From the NCBI GenBank assembly GCA_046542305.1, contig JBKHBQ010000002.1, forward strand, positions 1-46,330: a stretch of 46,330 nt of DNA, read 5' to 3'. Every line of letters starts with the position of its first letter. Positions within the stretch are counted from its first letter, which is position 1. The notes beneath the pieces are model-generated. The model saw only the letters and a program-made list of their open reading frames with translations, was not told where the DNA came from and ran no database searches. This DNA is from JBKHBQ01 sp046542305. Its GTDB lineage: Bacteria > Bacteroidota > Bacteroidia > Bacteroidales > 4484-276. The position numbers and the translations under genes are program-made. Shown here one piece after another: positions 24,344 to 33,659 of this stretch.

Positions 24344-26678
24344 ATCCGGTAATCAGCAGTTTAATCTGATGATTGTCTCCGCCGGCATGGATGCTAACCA
24401 TATACATGCCTGCCGGTAAAAGTGCCCCGGAGTGGCCTCTGAGGTTCCATCCTATACTGGTTTTTCCTTCGGGTGCCGGTCCCTGATAAGGCACAGCCAC
24501 CAGCCGTCCGCTTAAATCGTGTACCGTAATGCGGCAGTCGGAATTCCGGAAAAGATCTATCGTGAAATTCACGAAGCCGGAACAGGGATTGGGATAAATC
24601 AAAACTCCATCACGGGCTTCTGAAGGCTCCTGAACCGAAGTGATAATGAGGTTGTCGTAGATGCCGAATCCTGCAATACCGTCGGCGAGATAAACATGCG
24701 ACCCCTCCACCGTGGCACCAAGTCCAAAACATCCCGAGCGCTGATAATATCCTTCGATGAAAGGGTTGGCCGGATCAAAGACATTCACCATCTGAACGCC
24801 GCCGAGGATGTAATTGGCAATGTAGGCGTAATTTCCTTCCACATCCACCGAGTAGCCTACATCAGGCAGATACACATAACCCGTACTTTGGGGATTGAAC
24901 GGATCTGACACATCGATCACCTCCAGTCCGCCGCTCTTATCCGAAACATAGGCATACCCCCCCTGCACTTCCAGGTCGTAACCTGCAGATGTCAGGTCAC
25001 GGTAGCGGCTCATTAAGGCCGGATTTTCAGGATCGCTGATGTCGAACACATACAGGCCTTTGGTATCCTCGTCTTCAAAAGGCTGATAATCGATCAGGTA
25101 CAGGTAATCGCCTTCGGTATCCAATGCCTGGACATAGCAAAAATCCACTCCCGGCACCGATCCGCTGTTGGCCCATCCGAATTCGTGCGCAGCCAGCGAG
25201 GGGTTGTCGGGATCAGAAAAATCCACCACCCTGAAGCCGTCCCACCAGCAGGCAATAAAGGCATAATGGCCTTTCAGGTCGAGATCATAGGTCATCACCG
25301 GCGCCGCGTACGTGCCGCGTTTGAACGGATTATGCGGATCGGAGATATCCATGATGTTCACCGGATTGTTTGCCGTCATGCTCTTGGGGATAAATACCAC
25401 CACATCTCCGGAGGCTGCCGCAAGCGCGCCTTCAGTGTCATGAAAGCCGGTTTGTACCGGATGGTATTTATCAGAAACATCGAACACCCTGAAGCCGTTA
25501 CTTCCCGTCAATGCCAGATTCCCCTGAACGAACACCTCGTTTACCGACCACGGCAATTGCATGTTGTGCACCATCTGAAGGTTTGCCGGATCGGAAGCAT
25601 CCAGGATGGTGCAGCCCAGTCCGCCGCCCGTAAATGCCACCAGATCGCCGCCGGCAGCAATGTATCTGGCATAGCTGCTATACGATCCGGTAAGCTGCGG
25701 ATTTGCAGGATCACTCACATCCACCGCCTGCACGCCTCCGCCGGGATTGGTGGTTGAATTGGCCACAAAAGCATGGTTGCCATTCACAGACACCCGGTAT
25801 GGGTATCCTTCGAGTTGCAAATTGCCCAGTAAAGACGGAGACGAAGGATCGTTGACATCATGGATTTTCAGACCAGTAGAAGAGGTTACGTACAGTAATC
25901 CATCATGAACCCAGACACCGTCGGCCGCCCCTCCCACAATTCCGGCGATCTGCAGGTTGGCCGGATCGCTCACATCAACAATCCTGCAACCACCGGTACC
26001 AGCCGCACAGTAAACAAAATTGCCTTCCATGGCCGAATTCCACACCTGTGTGGAACCGGGAATCGGATAATGACCCAGTTGCTGGATATTGTTCATATCT
26101 GAAATATCAAAGGTATACAGGCCGTCAACCACCGTCATCACGTACATGATATCACCCTGTGCAAATACGCCGCCGCGCGGATAGCTGTTGGTGGGGATGC
26201 GTGCCAGCATTGCGGGGTTGCCCATATCTGTAAGATCCCAGATTTCTACACCCGAAAAATAGGCGCCAAGGTATAGCCTTGCAGTTTGCGGATCGTAGTA
26301 GCTGGCATCCACCAGCCCCCGGGCACGTATCACCGATATTTGCTCCGGCGCCGCCGGATCGGAAGCATCGAGCACGATCACACCCGCACCCGATCCCACA
26401 AGAAAAATATCCTCCATGCCGCTGTGCGATATCGAAAGGCTTTGCCCCAGCGGCCAGTTGCCCATAAACGTCATGTTGGATGAGTCATAATCGAGCACAC
26501 GGTAAGCATCGTAGTACCCATGAGCAACCACTTCATGAAAACTGTAAACGGTAAGGTCGGGCGCAGTCACTTCTTGCGTTTGAACCTGCAAACTTCCCGC
26601 AGGGGTAATGTGATGGATTTGTGCCTGTAAAACAAGGATCGCCAGGCTGCCGATTAACGTCAGGTAGAATTTTTTCAT
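24342..26678 (-). CDS. LVIVD-repeat beta-propeller protein with T9SS sorting domain
   Basis: A 778-residue exported protein. Signal peptide 1-19 (ends VLQAQ). Residues 55-690 are about a dozen LVIVD repeats of some 40-45 residues, each with a core like 'Y-V-A-x-G-x-G-L-x-V-x-D-V-S-D-P-x-x-P' (VDVSDPANPQL, FDISDPENPAL, IDVSDPFNPQS). They form beta-propeller blades, by family a binding or scaffold fold. The C-terminus (700-778) is a type A T9SS sorting domain (VLIYPNPCSG, VHDLSGRLV, LPAGMYMVSI). No catalytic motif is seen. Probably displayed on the cell surface. Confidence 0.9.
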   Translation of the reverse strand: MKKFYLTLIGSLAILVLQAQIHHITPAGSLQVQTQEVTAPDLTVYSFHEVVAHGYYDAYRVLDYDSSNMTFMGNWPLGQSLSISHSGMEDIFLVGSGAGVIVLDASDPAAPEQISVIRARGLVDASYYDPQTARLYLGAYFSGVEIWDLTDMGNPAMLARIPTNSYPRGGVFAQGDIMYVMTVVDGLYTFDISDMNNIQQLGHYPIPGSTQVWNSAMEGNFVYCAAGTGGCRIVDVSDPANLQIAGIVGGAADGVWVHDGLLYVTSSTGLKIHDVNDPSSPSLLGNLQLEGYPYRVSVNGNHAFVANSTTNPGGGVQAVDVSDPANPQLTGSYSSYARYIAAGGDLVAFTGGGLGCTILDASDPANLQMVHNMQLPWSVNEVFVQGNLALTGSNGFRVFDVSDKYHPVQTGFHDTEGALAAASGDVVVFIPKSMTANNPVNIMDISDPHNPFKRGTYAAPVMTYDLDLKGHYAFIACWWDGFRVVDFSDPDNPSLAAHEFGWANSGSVPGVDFCYVQALDTEGDYLYLIDYQPFEDEDTKGLYVFDISDPENPALMSRYRDLTSAGYDLEVQGGYAYVSDKSGGLEVIDVSDPFNPQSTGYVYLPDVGYSVDVEGNYAYIANYILGGVQMVNVFDPANPFIEGYYQRSGCFGLGATVEGSHVYLADGIAGFGIYDNLIITSVQEPSEARDGVLIYPNPCSGFVNFTIDLFRNSDCRITVHDLSGRLVAVPYQGPAPEGKTSIGWNLRGHSGALLPAGMYMVSIHAGGDNHQIKLLITG

Positions 26679-26828
26679 AATGTCATTTTTTTAGTTAATG
26701 ATTGATGACTGTAAATGTAAAAAGATTAGCCAAAAATACATGAATCTTATCGAAATTTGACCGATATAAGATGAAATACCTGAAATCAGAAAAATCAATA
26801 ACTTTACCATGCTAAAAATTCCAGAAAC

Positions 26829-27617
26829 ATGAAACAGAAACTCACGATCTATCAGGTAGATGCGTTTACCGATAAAATTTTCCACGGCAATCCGGCCGCC
26901 GTTTGCCCGCTGGAAAAGTGGCTTCCCGACGAAACCATGCAAAACATTGCCCGCGAAAACAACCTTTCCGAAACCGCCTTCTTCGTGCGAAAGAATAACC
27001 GTTTTGAAATCCGCTGGTTTACGCCGGCCGTGGAGGTGGATCTCTGCGGACACGCCACCCTGGCCACGGGCCATGTGCTGTACGAACATCTCGGATACAA
27101 GGAAGATGTGATCTTTCTGAGTAGCAGAAGCGGCGAGCTGCGCGTGGCACGGCGCGACGGCAGGCTGGTGCTCGATTTTCCCGCGGGATTTTATGAGGCT
27201 GTGCCGGTACCGCATATTTTAAAGGAAGCTACCGGCATCAATCCGGTGGAATGCGGAAAGGCCATGGACTTTCTGATGGCTGTGTACGACGATGAAGCCG
27301 TCATCCGAAATATGAAGCCTGATTTTGCATTGCTGAAGCAACTGCCCTACCACGCCGTGATTGTAACAGCCAAAGGCAAGGAGGTGGATTTTGTGTCGCG
27401 CATGTTTGCCCCGGCTATCGGCATCGACGAAGATCCCGTAACCGGCTCCGCGCATTCGGTGCTTACCCCCTACTGGTCGCATCACCTGGGCAAGGTTCAT
27501 CTCAAAGCAAAGCAAATATCGGCGCGCGGCGGCAGCCTGTTTTGCAAGATGTCGGGCGACCGCGTGGAAATCGGCGGAGACGCGGTGACGTATCTGATGG
27601 GGGAAATTTGGTTTTAG
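26829..27617 (+). CDS. PhzF-family isomerase/epimerase
   Basis: A 262-residue cytoplasmic enzyme with the two-lobed PhzF fold. Visible family signatures: YQVDAFTDKIFHGNPAAVC at the N-terminus, NLSETAFF with the catalytic Glu, RWFTPAVEVDLCGHATLA, and DEDPVTGSAHSVL in the second lobe. PhzF itself isomerises an intermediate of phenazine synthesis, but no phenazine genes are present, so this is one of the many homologues of unknown substrate. Length is typical. It is upstream of tatA but separated by 218 bp. Confidence 0.92.
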   Translation: MKQKLTIYQVDAFTDKIFHGNPAAVCPLEKWLPDETMQNIARENNLSETAFFVRKNNRFEIRWFTPAVEVDLCGHATLATGHVLYEHLGYKEDVIFLSSRSGELRVARRDGRLVLDFPAGFYEAVPVPHILKEATGINPVECGKAMDFLMAVYDDEAVIRNMKPDFALLKQLPYHAVIVTAKGKEVDFVSRMFAPAIGIDEDPVTGSAHSVLTPYWSHHLGKVHLKAKQISARGGSLFCKMSGDRVEIGGDAVTYLMGEIWF

Positions 27618-27805
27618 TGGGGGAAAACTTTATTACGCTAAATTTCTTTTAATCCTAAGTGTTTTTATAATTTATTAATTAAACAGGCTTAGCCGTTGGT
27701 TACCGGTTTTAGGCGGAGGCAATCAAATAATTAAAATCTAACAATTAACTCCTCCCCTGACCGTTATCAAATCCACTGTTAAAATGCAGCGCAAAAGAAA
27801 AATAC

Positions 27806-27813
27806 TATCTTTG
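27806..27813 (+). promoter_or_regulatory. Candidate -7 box for tatA
   Basis: TATCTTTG matches TAnnTTTG 22 nt before the tatA ATG; a -33 TTTG is not evident. Confidence 0.5.
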
Positions 27814-27835
27814 CACAACAAAAACACATCTAAAC

Positions 27836-28033
27836 ATGAACGCATTCACCATACTTGCATTCACTTTCGGCCCGATGGAGATCATTATCATCCTGGTGAT
27901 CGTGCTTTTGCTCTTCGGCGGAAAGAAAATCCCGGAACTCATGAGAGGCCTCGGCAAAGGCATCAAGGAGTTTAAGGAAGGCGTGAAAGACGACGACGAA
28001 AAGAAAACCGAGAACAGTAAAGACAAGCAATAA
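27836..28033 (+). CDS. tatA: Sec-independent protein translocase subunit TatA
   Basis: The 65-residue protein has one membrane helix (about 13-28), the hinge FGGKKIPELMRGLGKG, an amphipathic helix (32-48) and an acidic-basic tail, the standard TatA layout. TatA forms the pore that lets folded twin-arginine proteins cross the inner membrane together with TatC, encoded at 33660-34499. It has its own promoter box and terminator, so it is transcribed alone. A TatB role cannot be excluded; many Bacteroidota manage with TatA and TatC. Confidence 0.95.
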   Translation: MNAFTILAFTFGPMEIIIILVIVLLLFGGKKIPELMRGLGKGIKEFKEGVKDDDEKKTENSKDKQ

Positions 28034-28061
28034 AAAAACCCCGGCAAACTACCGGGGTTTT
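28034..28061 (+). terminator. Intrinsic terminator after tatA
   Basis: Stem AAAACCCCGG with CCGGGGTTTT around the loop CAAACTA. The A run before it could also let it act on the minus strand for the thioredoxin-like gene. Confidence 0.9.
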
Positions 28062-28080
28062 CAATCATCCGCAAAACCAA

Positions 28081-28428
28081 TCAGTCCTTAAATTTTTCAT
28101 CCAGGATCTTCCTGATCTGTCCTTCATCCTGAATGCTTGATGTGGCAGCCGCCACCTCACCGTTTTTGAAATACACCGTAAAAGGCAACCCCATAAAACC
28201 GCGGCACTCCGGTAATCCTTTGATCACGTGCGCATCCGGGTTATCGAACGACATGTCGTAAAATTCAACGTGCCCGTATTCGCCTTCCAGTTTTTTCATG
28301 CCCTGGTACACCGGAATGCACATCGGGCCCATCCGGCCGCAGCATACCATCACATTCTCCTTGTCCTTTATCAGCTTATCAAACTGATCTTTCGATGTGA
28401 TATGCTTTAGATTTGTTTGCAATACCAT
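28081..28428 (-). CDS. Thioredoxin-like protein with CCGRMGPMC motif
   Basis: The frame opens at 28476, but the ATG at 28428 (MVLQTNLKHI) is the better start, giving 115 residues. The protein reads as a thioredoxin fold: a helix-strand start (SKDQFDKLIKDKENVMVCC), VEFYDMSFDNPDAHVI, then GLPFTVYFKNGEV with the cis-proline that family members place beside the active site. The usual CxxC is absent; instead there is CCGRMGPMCIPVY. It is probably cytoplasmic, with a redox or binding role. It is convergent with tatA across the hairpin at 28034. Confidence 0.7.
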   Translation of the reverse strand: MVLQTNLKHITSKDQFDKLIKDKENVMVCCGRMGPMCIPVYQGMKKLEGEYGHVEFYDMSFDNPDAHVIKGLPECRGFMGLPFTVYFKNGEVAAATSSIQDEGQIRKILDEKFKD

Positions 28429-28554
28429 AATCTGACAATATTTGTTAAATGAATCATTTCCTGCAAAGATATTCATTTTTTTGAATTGGTGATATTAAAG
28501 CGATTTATTTAAAAAATTATTCACAATCCACCGGATGAAGATTTTCTACTGAAC

Positions 28555-28610
28555 CTGCCTACTGCCGACCCGCCTCCGCTGCGCTTCGTCGAGGCAAGCT
28601 GCCTACTGCC
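28555..28610. repeat. GC-rich palindromic repeat with flanking direct repeats
   Basis: CTGCCTACTGCC occurs at 28555-28566 and 28599-28610 on either side of a GC-rich hairpin core (GCCTC at 28572 with GAGGC at 28591, inner GCTGCGCTTCGTC). Similar GC-rich palindromes occur at about 36237-36266 and 36403-36434. It looks like a small dispersed intergenic repeat. Confidence 0.5.
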
Positions 28611-28665
28611 TTCACATAAACAGAAAAACCCTAATTTCGCTGTTTCAAAACCAAAATCACCGGCT

Positions 28666-30615
28666 ATGCTTCGCACAACTATTTTATTGTCCTTTTTCCT
28701 TCTGGCAGGAATACATACCGCCAAATCCGAAAACTTCGAAGTAGCTTCACCCGATGGGAAGATCCGTGTGGAAATCACCGCGGAAGAGCAAATCCGCTAC
28801 AGCGTTTTTTTCAATGAGACTGAGATCATCCGTTCATCCGTCATTTCGATGGAGTTGGAAGAAGAAACCCTCGGCGAAAATCCCCGCGTTAGAAAAAGCG
28901 CCGTGCGTGAGATCAAAGAAAAGATCACCCCGGTGGTGAAAGAAAAAAGGGCGCTGGTGCGCAATCACTGCAACGAACTCCGGATAGATTTCAGGGGCAA
29001 ATACAGCCTGCTGTTCCGTGCATATAACGATGGCATTGCCTGGCGCTGGATTACCGACCGGAAAGGCGAAATGCTGATTATCGATGAAACTGCAGGTTTT
29101 CATCTTGCCGAAAATGATTCCGTCTGGTTTCCGGAGGAAGAAAGTTTCCTTACCCACTCGGAGCGCAAGTACCTGTTCCTGGCCGTAAAGGATATTACCT
29201 CAGAACGAATGAGCTGCATGCCCGCGCTGATCTGCCGACCCGACGGCATCCGCATCGCCGTAACCGAAGCCGCACTTTTCGATTATCCCGGCATGTACAT
29301 CACGGGCACTGATGGCCATGAACCTGAATTTACGAGCACATTTCCGCCTTATCCCCTGAAGGAAAAACAAACCCGCGACCGCACCGTGGTGGTGGAAGAG
29401 GCTGCAGAATATATCGCCAAAACCATAGGACCGCGTGAGTTTCCCTGGCGCGTCCTGATAATTGCCGACCGCGACGGCGCACTCATCGAAAGCGACATGG
29501 TGTACCGCCTGGGCAGACCTTCGGAGCTGATCGATTTCTTCTGGATCGAACCCGGAAAAGTGGCCTGGGACTGGTGGAACGCGTTGAATGTGTATGGCGT
29601 GGATTTCGAATCAGGTGTAAACACCGAAACCTATAAATACTTTATCGATTTTGCCGCCGATTATGGTTTTCCTTACATCATCCTCGACGAAGGGTGGTCT
29701 GACACCGAAGACCTGTTTGATATCAATCCTGATATCGACCTTGAGGAACTGCTTCGCTATGCCGAAAGCAAGGATGTGGGCATCATCCTCTGGGTGGTAT
29801 GGCTCACCCTCGACCGGCAGCTCGAAGCCGCCCTCGATCAGTTTGAAGCCTGGGGCGTGAAAGGCATCAAGGTTGATTTTATGCAGCGCGACGATCAGCT
29901 CATGGTGAACTATTACGGAAAAATTGCCCGCGAGGCCGCCAGGCGCCGCTTGCTGGTGAACTTCCACGGATCGTACAAGCCCACGGGTTTGCGCCGCACC
30001 TGGCCCAATGTGCTCACCCGCGAGGGCGTACTCGGAGCAGAGCACAACAAGTGGTCGGAAAATGTAACGCCCGACCACAACCTTACCCTGCCCTTCACCC
30101 GCATGCTGGCCGGGCCGATGGATTACACGCCCGGAGCCATGATCAACTGCACCGAAGAGCAGTTTAAATCCGTATGGAACCGCCCCATGAGCATGGGCAC
30201 ACGCTGCCACCAACTGGCCATGTATGTGGTGTACGAAAGTCCGCTGCAAATGCTCGCCGACAGTCCGTCGAATTATGATGCCGAAGACGTGTCCATGGAA
30301 TTTCTCAGCCGGGTGCCCGTAACCTGGGACGAAACCATGGTGCCCGAAGCCGCCGTGGGCGATTACGTGGTGGTAGTCCGAAAAAAAGACGACAAATGGT
30401 ACGTTGGCGCCATGACCGGTTGGATGCCGCGAAAATTTAAGCTGCATCTTGATTTTCTTGAAGGAGGCATAAAAAAAATGACCATCTGGAAAGACGGCAT
30501 GAATGCGGACAAAAATCCCGTGGATGTGAAAAAGGAAAGCAGGATGGTCACCCGCGGAGATACGGTGGAGATCAGCCTTGCACCGGGCGGCGGCTGGGTG
30601 GCCATTATTGAATGA
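28666..30615 (+). CDS. Glycoside hydrolase family 97, probably retaining alpha-galactosidase type
   Basis: A 649-residue exported enzyme that should cleave alpha-linked sugars. Signal peptide 1-21 (ends AKSE). The N-terminal beta-sandwich (23-275) has SPDGKIRVEI and FRAYNDGIAWRW. The (beta/alpha)8 barrel (about 285-560) has YIILDEGWSD, GIKVDFMQRDDQ and LGAEHNKWSEN, and a C-terminal beta domain follows. In GH97 the retaining branch carries an Asp nucleophile in KVDFM, here D404; the inverting SusB-like branch does not. That favours a retaining alpha-galactosidase-like enzyme, though sugar specificity is not proved. No SusCD pair is near. Its last 11 bp overlap the convergent NlpC/P60 gene. Confidence 0.9.
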   Translation: MLRTTILLSFFLLAGIHTAKSENFEVASPDGKIRVEITAEEQIRYSVFFNETEIIRSSVISMELEEETLGENPRVRKSAVREIKEKITPVVKEKRALVRNHCNELRIDFRGKYSLLFRAYNDGIAWRWITDRKGEMLIIDETAGFHLAENDSVWFPEEESFLTHSERKYLFLAVKDITSERMSCMPALICRPDGIRIAVTEAALFDYPGMYITGTDGHEPEFTSTFPPYPLKEKQTRDRTVVVEEAAEYIAKTIGPREFPWRVLIIADRDGALIESDMVYRLGRPSELIDFFWIEPGKVAWDWWNALNVYGVDFESGVNTETYKYFIDFAADYGFPYIILDEGWSDTEDLFDINPDIDLEELLRYAESKDVGIILWVVWLTLDRQLEAALDQFEAWGVKGIKVDFMQRDDQLMVNYYGKIAREAARRRLLVNFHGSYKPTGLRRTWPNVLTREGVLGAEHNKWSENVTPDHNLTLPFTRMLAGPMDYTPGAMINCTEEQFKSVWNRPMSMGTRCHQLAMYVVYESPLQMLADSPSNYDAEDVSMEFLSRVPVTWDETMVPEAAVGDYVVVVRKKDDKWYVGAMTGWMPRKFKLHLDFLEGGIKKMTIWKDGMNADKNPVDVKKESRMVTRGDTVEISLAPGGGWVAIIE

Positions 30616-31390
30616 TCCGCTTGAGCAGCCTCATTTTGTGGGTGTATTTCTTCAGTTGCCGGTTGAAGATGCCCTGATGGTCCAGTGCATCCTCGCGCAC
30701 CTGGCCGCTGGCGTGAATAATGGTGCCTTCGCCTGAAATGATTCCCACATGGGTGATCAATCCTTCTTCATTGTCGAAAAAAGCCAGGTCGCCGGGGATG
30801 GCTTCGTGCATCAGGCTGAGGGTTTCGCCCTGCTGTGCCTGATACGAGGCATCGCGCTGCATCAAAATACCGTGCACTTTGAAGACCACCTGCACCAGCC
30901 CTGAGCAGTCGATCCCGAACAAAGAACGTCCGCCCCAGAGGTAAGGAGCGTTGAGGAAGTTTCGCGCAAAAGCCACCAGTTTACCGCGATCGGCATTTTC
31001 GGCCGGCGAAGATAACGATGCTTCGCAGGAAAAATGAAGGTTTCCCAAACGAAAATGTCCCTCATTAAACCCACGCATGCTGCTTCCCGGCAACAGGTGA
31101 AGATGGAGGCCGGTTATTTCATCCTTTACTGCCGTGATCAGTCGATCGGAGAACCTGTCGGCGTGTGCGTAATGGCTTTTGAAATCTTCCGTGCCGATGG
31201 CTGCAAATTGCTTCTCACCGATAAATCCCTCGTACTTATCCAGCGTGCCGCGGATCAGTTTCCAGCCCCTGAAGGCATCGGTGATTTCGAATGTTTCGCC
31301 AAACAAAAGCTGGTTCACCATCTCTGAACGCTCCGATGCTTCGGCCCTAACAGGCACCACCGGCAAATGACATATTCCGTAAGCTTCCAT
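30605..31390 (-). CDS. NlpC/P60 peptidoglycan hydrolase with SH3-like domains
   Basis: A 261-residue predicted gamma-D-glutamyl-diamino-acid endopeptidase. Residues 8-125 form bacterial SH3-like wall-binding domains. The NlpC/P60 domain (135-261) has its full Cys-His-His site: DCSG (C162), THVG (H214) and IIHASG (H226), with PYLWGGRSLFGI before the Cys. No clear signal peptide is seen, as in YkfC-type enzymes that recycle wall peptides in the cytoplasm; a missed upstream start could change that. It overlaps the end of the GH97 gene by 11 bp, tail to tail. Confidence 0.9.
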   Translation of the reverse strand: MEAYGICHLPVVPVRAEASERSEMVNQLLFGETFEITDAFRGWKLIRGTLDKYEGFIGEKQFAAIGTEDFKSHYAHADRFSDRLITAVKDEITGLHLHLLPGSSMRGFNEGHFRLGNLHFSCEASLSSPAENADRGKLVAFARNFLNAPYLWGGRSLFGIDCSGLVQVVFKVHGILMQRDASYQAQQGETLSLMHEAIPGDLAFFDNEEGLITHVGIISGEGTIIHASGQVREDALDHQGIFNRQLKKYTHKMRLLKRIIQ

Positions 31391-31488
31391 AAAAATTTTT
31401 TCGCAATGTTAACAAATCCCTGCAAACAAGAGTTAATAAATTGGGTAAAATAAAATTTTATACTTTAGCAACAAATTGAAATGAGCGG

Positions 31489-33561
31489 ATGGGACGAGTT
31501 TCGAAGTTTTTCAGACAGCATTATTCCAAATTTTACAAGGGCATTTTATTCCTGGTCAGTTTGCTGATCCTGGTATCATTTTTCCCCAAGGAAGCCACCT
31601 TTAAATATGAATACACCCGTGGCCGGCCCTGGATGCACGACGACCTGATTGCACCTTTCGATTTTGCCATCCTGAAAGCGCCCGAAGATATCGAGGATGA
31701 ACGCGCTGAGATCTACAACAACATGGAGTTGTATTTCGAATTCGACATTGGCATCAACGAAGAAAAACGCAGGGAATTTATCGAAGATTTCAACCTGATC
31801 TGGGATGTCAAGTACGGCGAAAACCCGGAAAATGATTACCTGCGGCAAATCACCCTCGACCGCGGCCTGAAAATCCTTTCGGCAATAATTACCCGCGGGG
31901 TGATCCAGCCCATCTCTGAAATCGAAAACAAGCCGCCGGACTACCGCATCACACTCATCATCCAGAACATTGCCGAGGAAGCCCGGCTGGGCGATCTGTA
32001 CACTATTCATTCGGCCTATGAAAAGATCAACGAAATGCTGGCGCAGTCGGAGAACGTCGATCGAGAGGTACTGAAAACATTGCTCGAGGATGCCATTACG
32101 CAGAATGTATTTTTTAACGACCGGGTGACCAACGCCGAACTGCAAAAACAACTCGACCAAATCTCCACCTCACGTGGCATGGTGCAGGAAGGCGAACGCA
32201 TTATTTCGCGCGGGGAGGTGATCAGCAAAAACAAGTACCAGATCCTGGAATCGCTGCGCATGGAATACGAAACCCGGCTGGGCGGCCAGATGAACTACTA
32301 TATGATCCTGACCGGGCAGGTGCTGCTGGTGGCCATTTCGCTCACGGTGCTGGTGTTTTTCCTTCACTTTTTCAGAAAGGATGTTCTGGAAGACAACAAA
32401 AAGGTGGTGCTGATCCTGCTCATCATCATCCTGATGGTTTTCATTACCAGCCTTGCGCTGAAATTCGGTGACGAATACATTTACCTGGTACCGCTCTGCA
32501 TCGCGCCCATCCTGATCCGCGTATTCTTCGACACCCGGCTGGCACTGTATGCCTACCTGATTACCATCATCCTTATCGGTTTTCTGGTGCCCAACAGCTT
32601 CCAGTTTGTGTTTATGCAGCTTATAGCCGGCATCATCACCATTTTCAGCATTGTAAACCTGCAGAAGCGGGCGCAGTTTTTCTTCACCTCCGTAGTGATC
32701 TTTCTTTCCTATGCAGCCATTTACACAGGCCTGAACCTGATCCAGGAGGGTAGCTTCGAGGCCATCAAACCGATGAATTATGCCATGTTTGCCGGTTCGG
32801 CACTGCTGATCCTTTTTGCCTATCCGCTGATTTATCTGTTTGAAAAAATATTCGGCCTGGTGACGGATGTAACGCTGCTCGAGCTTTCGGACACCAACAG
32901 CCCGCTGCTGCGCGAACTGTCGATGAAGGCACCCGGCACTTTTCAGCATTCGTTGCAGGTGGCCAACCTGGCCGAGGAATCCATTTTTGAAATCGGCGGC
33001 GATGTCCTGCTCACCCGCACCGGCGCACTCTATCATGACATCGGGAAAATGAACCAGCCCCTGCATTTTGTGGAAAACCAGGTGACCGGCGTCAATCCGC
33101 ACGATGAACTGACCTACGAGGAAAGCGCCCGCATCATCATTAATCACGTGATCAACGGCATCGAGAAAGCCAAAAAAGCCAAACTGCCCGAGCAGATCAT
33201 CGACTTTATCCGCACCCATCACGGCACGCGCAAGGTGGATTATTTCTATATCTTGCAAAAAAAGGAAAACCCCGAAGAACCCGTGGATGAAAAGCGGTTT
33301 ACCTATCCCGGCCCCATCCCCTTCTCGAAAGAAACCTCGGTGGTGATGATGGCCGATTCGGTGGAAGCCGCTTCACGTAGCCTCAAGGTGATCGACGAAC
33401 AAACCATCAACGACCTCGTGGAAAACATCATCAACAAACAGGTGGATACAGGGCAGTTTATCAACTCGGACATCACCCTGCGCGACATCACCAAAATTAA
33501 GAAGATCCTGAAGAAAAAGCTGATGAACATTTATCATATCAGGATTGAGTATCCGTCGTAG
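31489..33561 (+). CDS. PgpH-type 7TM-HD membrane phosphodiesterase
   Basis: A 690-residue membrane protein. Helix 15-32 leads to a periplasmic 7TMR-HDED sensor (35-275), then about seven helices (276-465) and a cytoplasmic HD domain (480-685). The HD site reads GTFQHSLQVANLAE, YHDIGKMNQP (H516, D517), RTHHGTRKVDYF and VMMADSVEAASRS, all metal ligands of the family. PgpH proteins break down cyclic di-AMP, so this is probably a c-di-AMP phosphodiesterase. It is divergent from the NlpC/P60 gene. Length fits the family. Confidence 0.93.
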   Translation: MGRVSKFFRQHYSKFYKGILFLVSLLILVSFFPKEATFKYEYTRGRPWMHDDLIAPFDFAILKAPEDIEDERAEIYNNMELYFEFDIGINEEKRREFIEDFNLIWDVKYGENPENDYLRQITLDRGLKILSAIITRGVIQPISEIENKPPDYRITLIIQNIAEEARLGDLYTIHSAYEKINEMLAQSENVDREVLKTLLEDAITQNVFFNDRVTNAELQKQLDQISTSRGMVQEGERIISRGEVISKNKYQILESLRMEYETRLGGQMNYYMILTGQVLLVAISLTVLVFFLHFFRKDVLEDNKKVVLILLIIILMVFITSLALKFGDEYIYLVPLCIAPILIRVFFDTRLALYAYLITIILIGFLVPNSFQFVFMQLIAGIITIFSIVNLQKRAQFFFTSVVIFLSYAAIYTGLNLIQEGSFEAIKPMNYAMFAGSALLILFAYPLIYLFEKIFGLVTDVTLLELSDTNSPLLRELSMKAPGTFQHSLQVANLAEESIFEIGGDVLLTRTGALYHDIGKMNQPLHFVENQVTGVNPHDELTYEESARIIINHVINGIEKAKKAKLPEQIIDFIRTHHGTRKVDYFYILQKKENPEEPVDEKRFTYPGPIPFSKETSVVMMADSVEAASRSLKVIDEQTINDLVENIINKQVDTGQFINSDITLRDITKIKKILKKKLMNIYHIRIEYPS

Positions 33562-33659
33562 AAATTACCTGAAGGTGAAAAATCCGTTAGCCAAAGCTCA
33601 GAAACACCCACAAAAAATCTCAGGTATTGCAGACCGGTTTTAGGGCGAAGTAAAAATTA

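Noticed and set aside
24342..26678. DNA tandem repeat array
   Set aside because: The repetition is at protein level (LVIVD blades) with diverged codons; it is not a nucleotide repeat.
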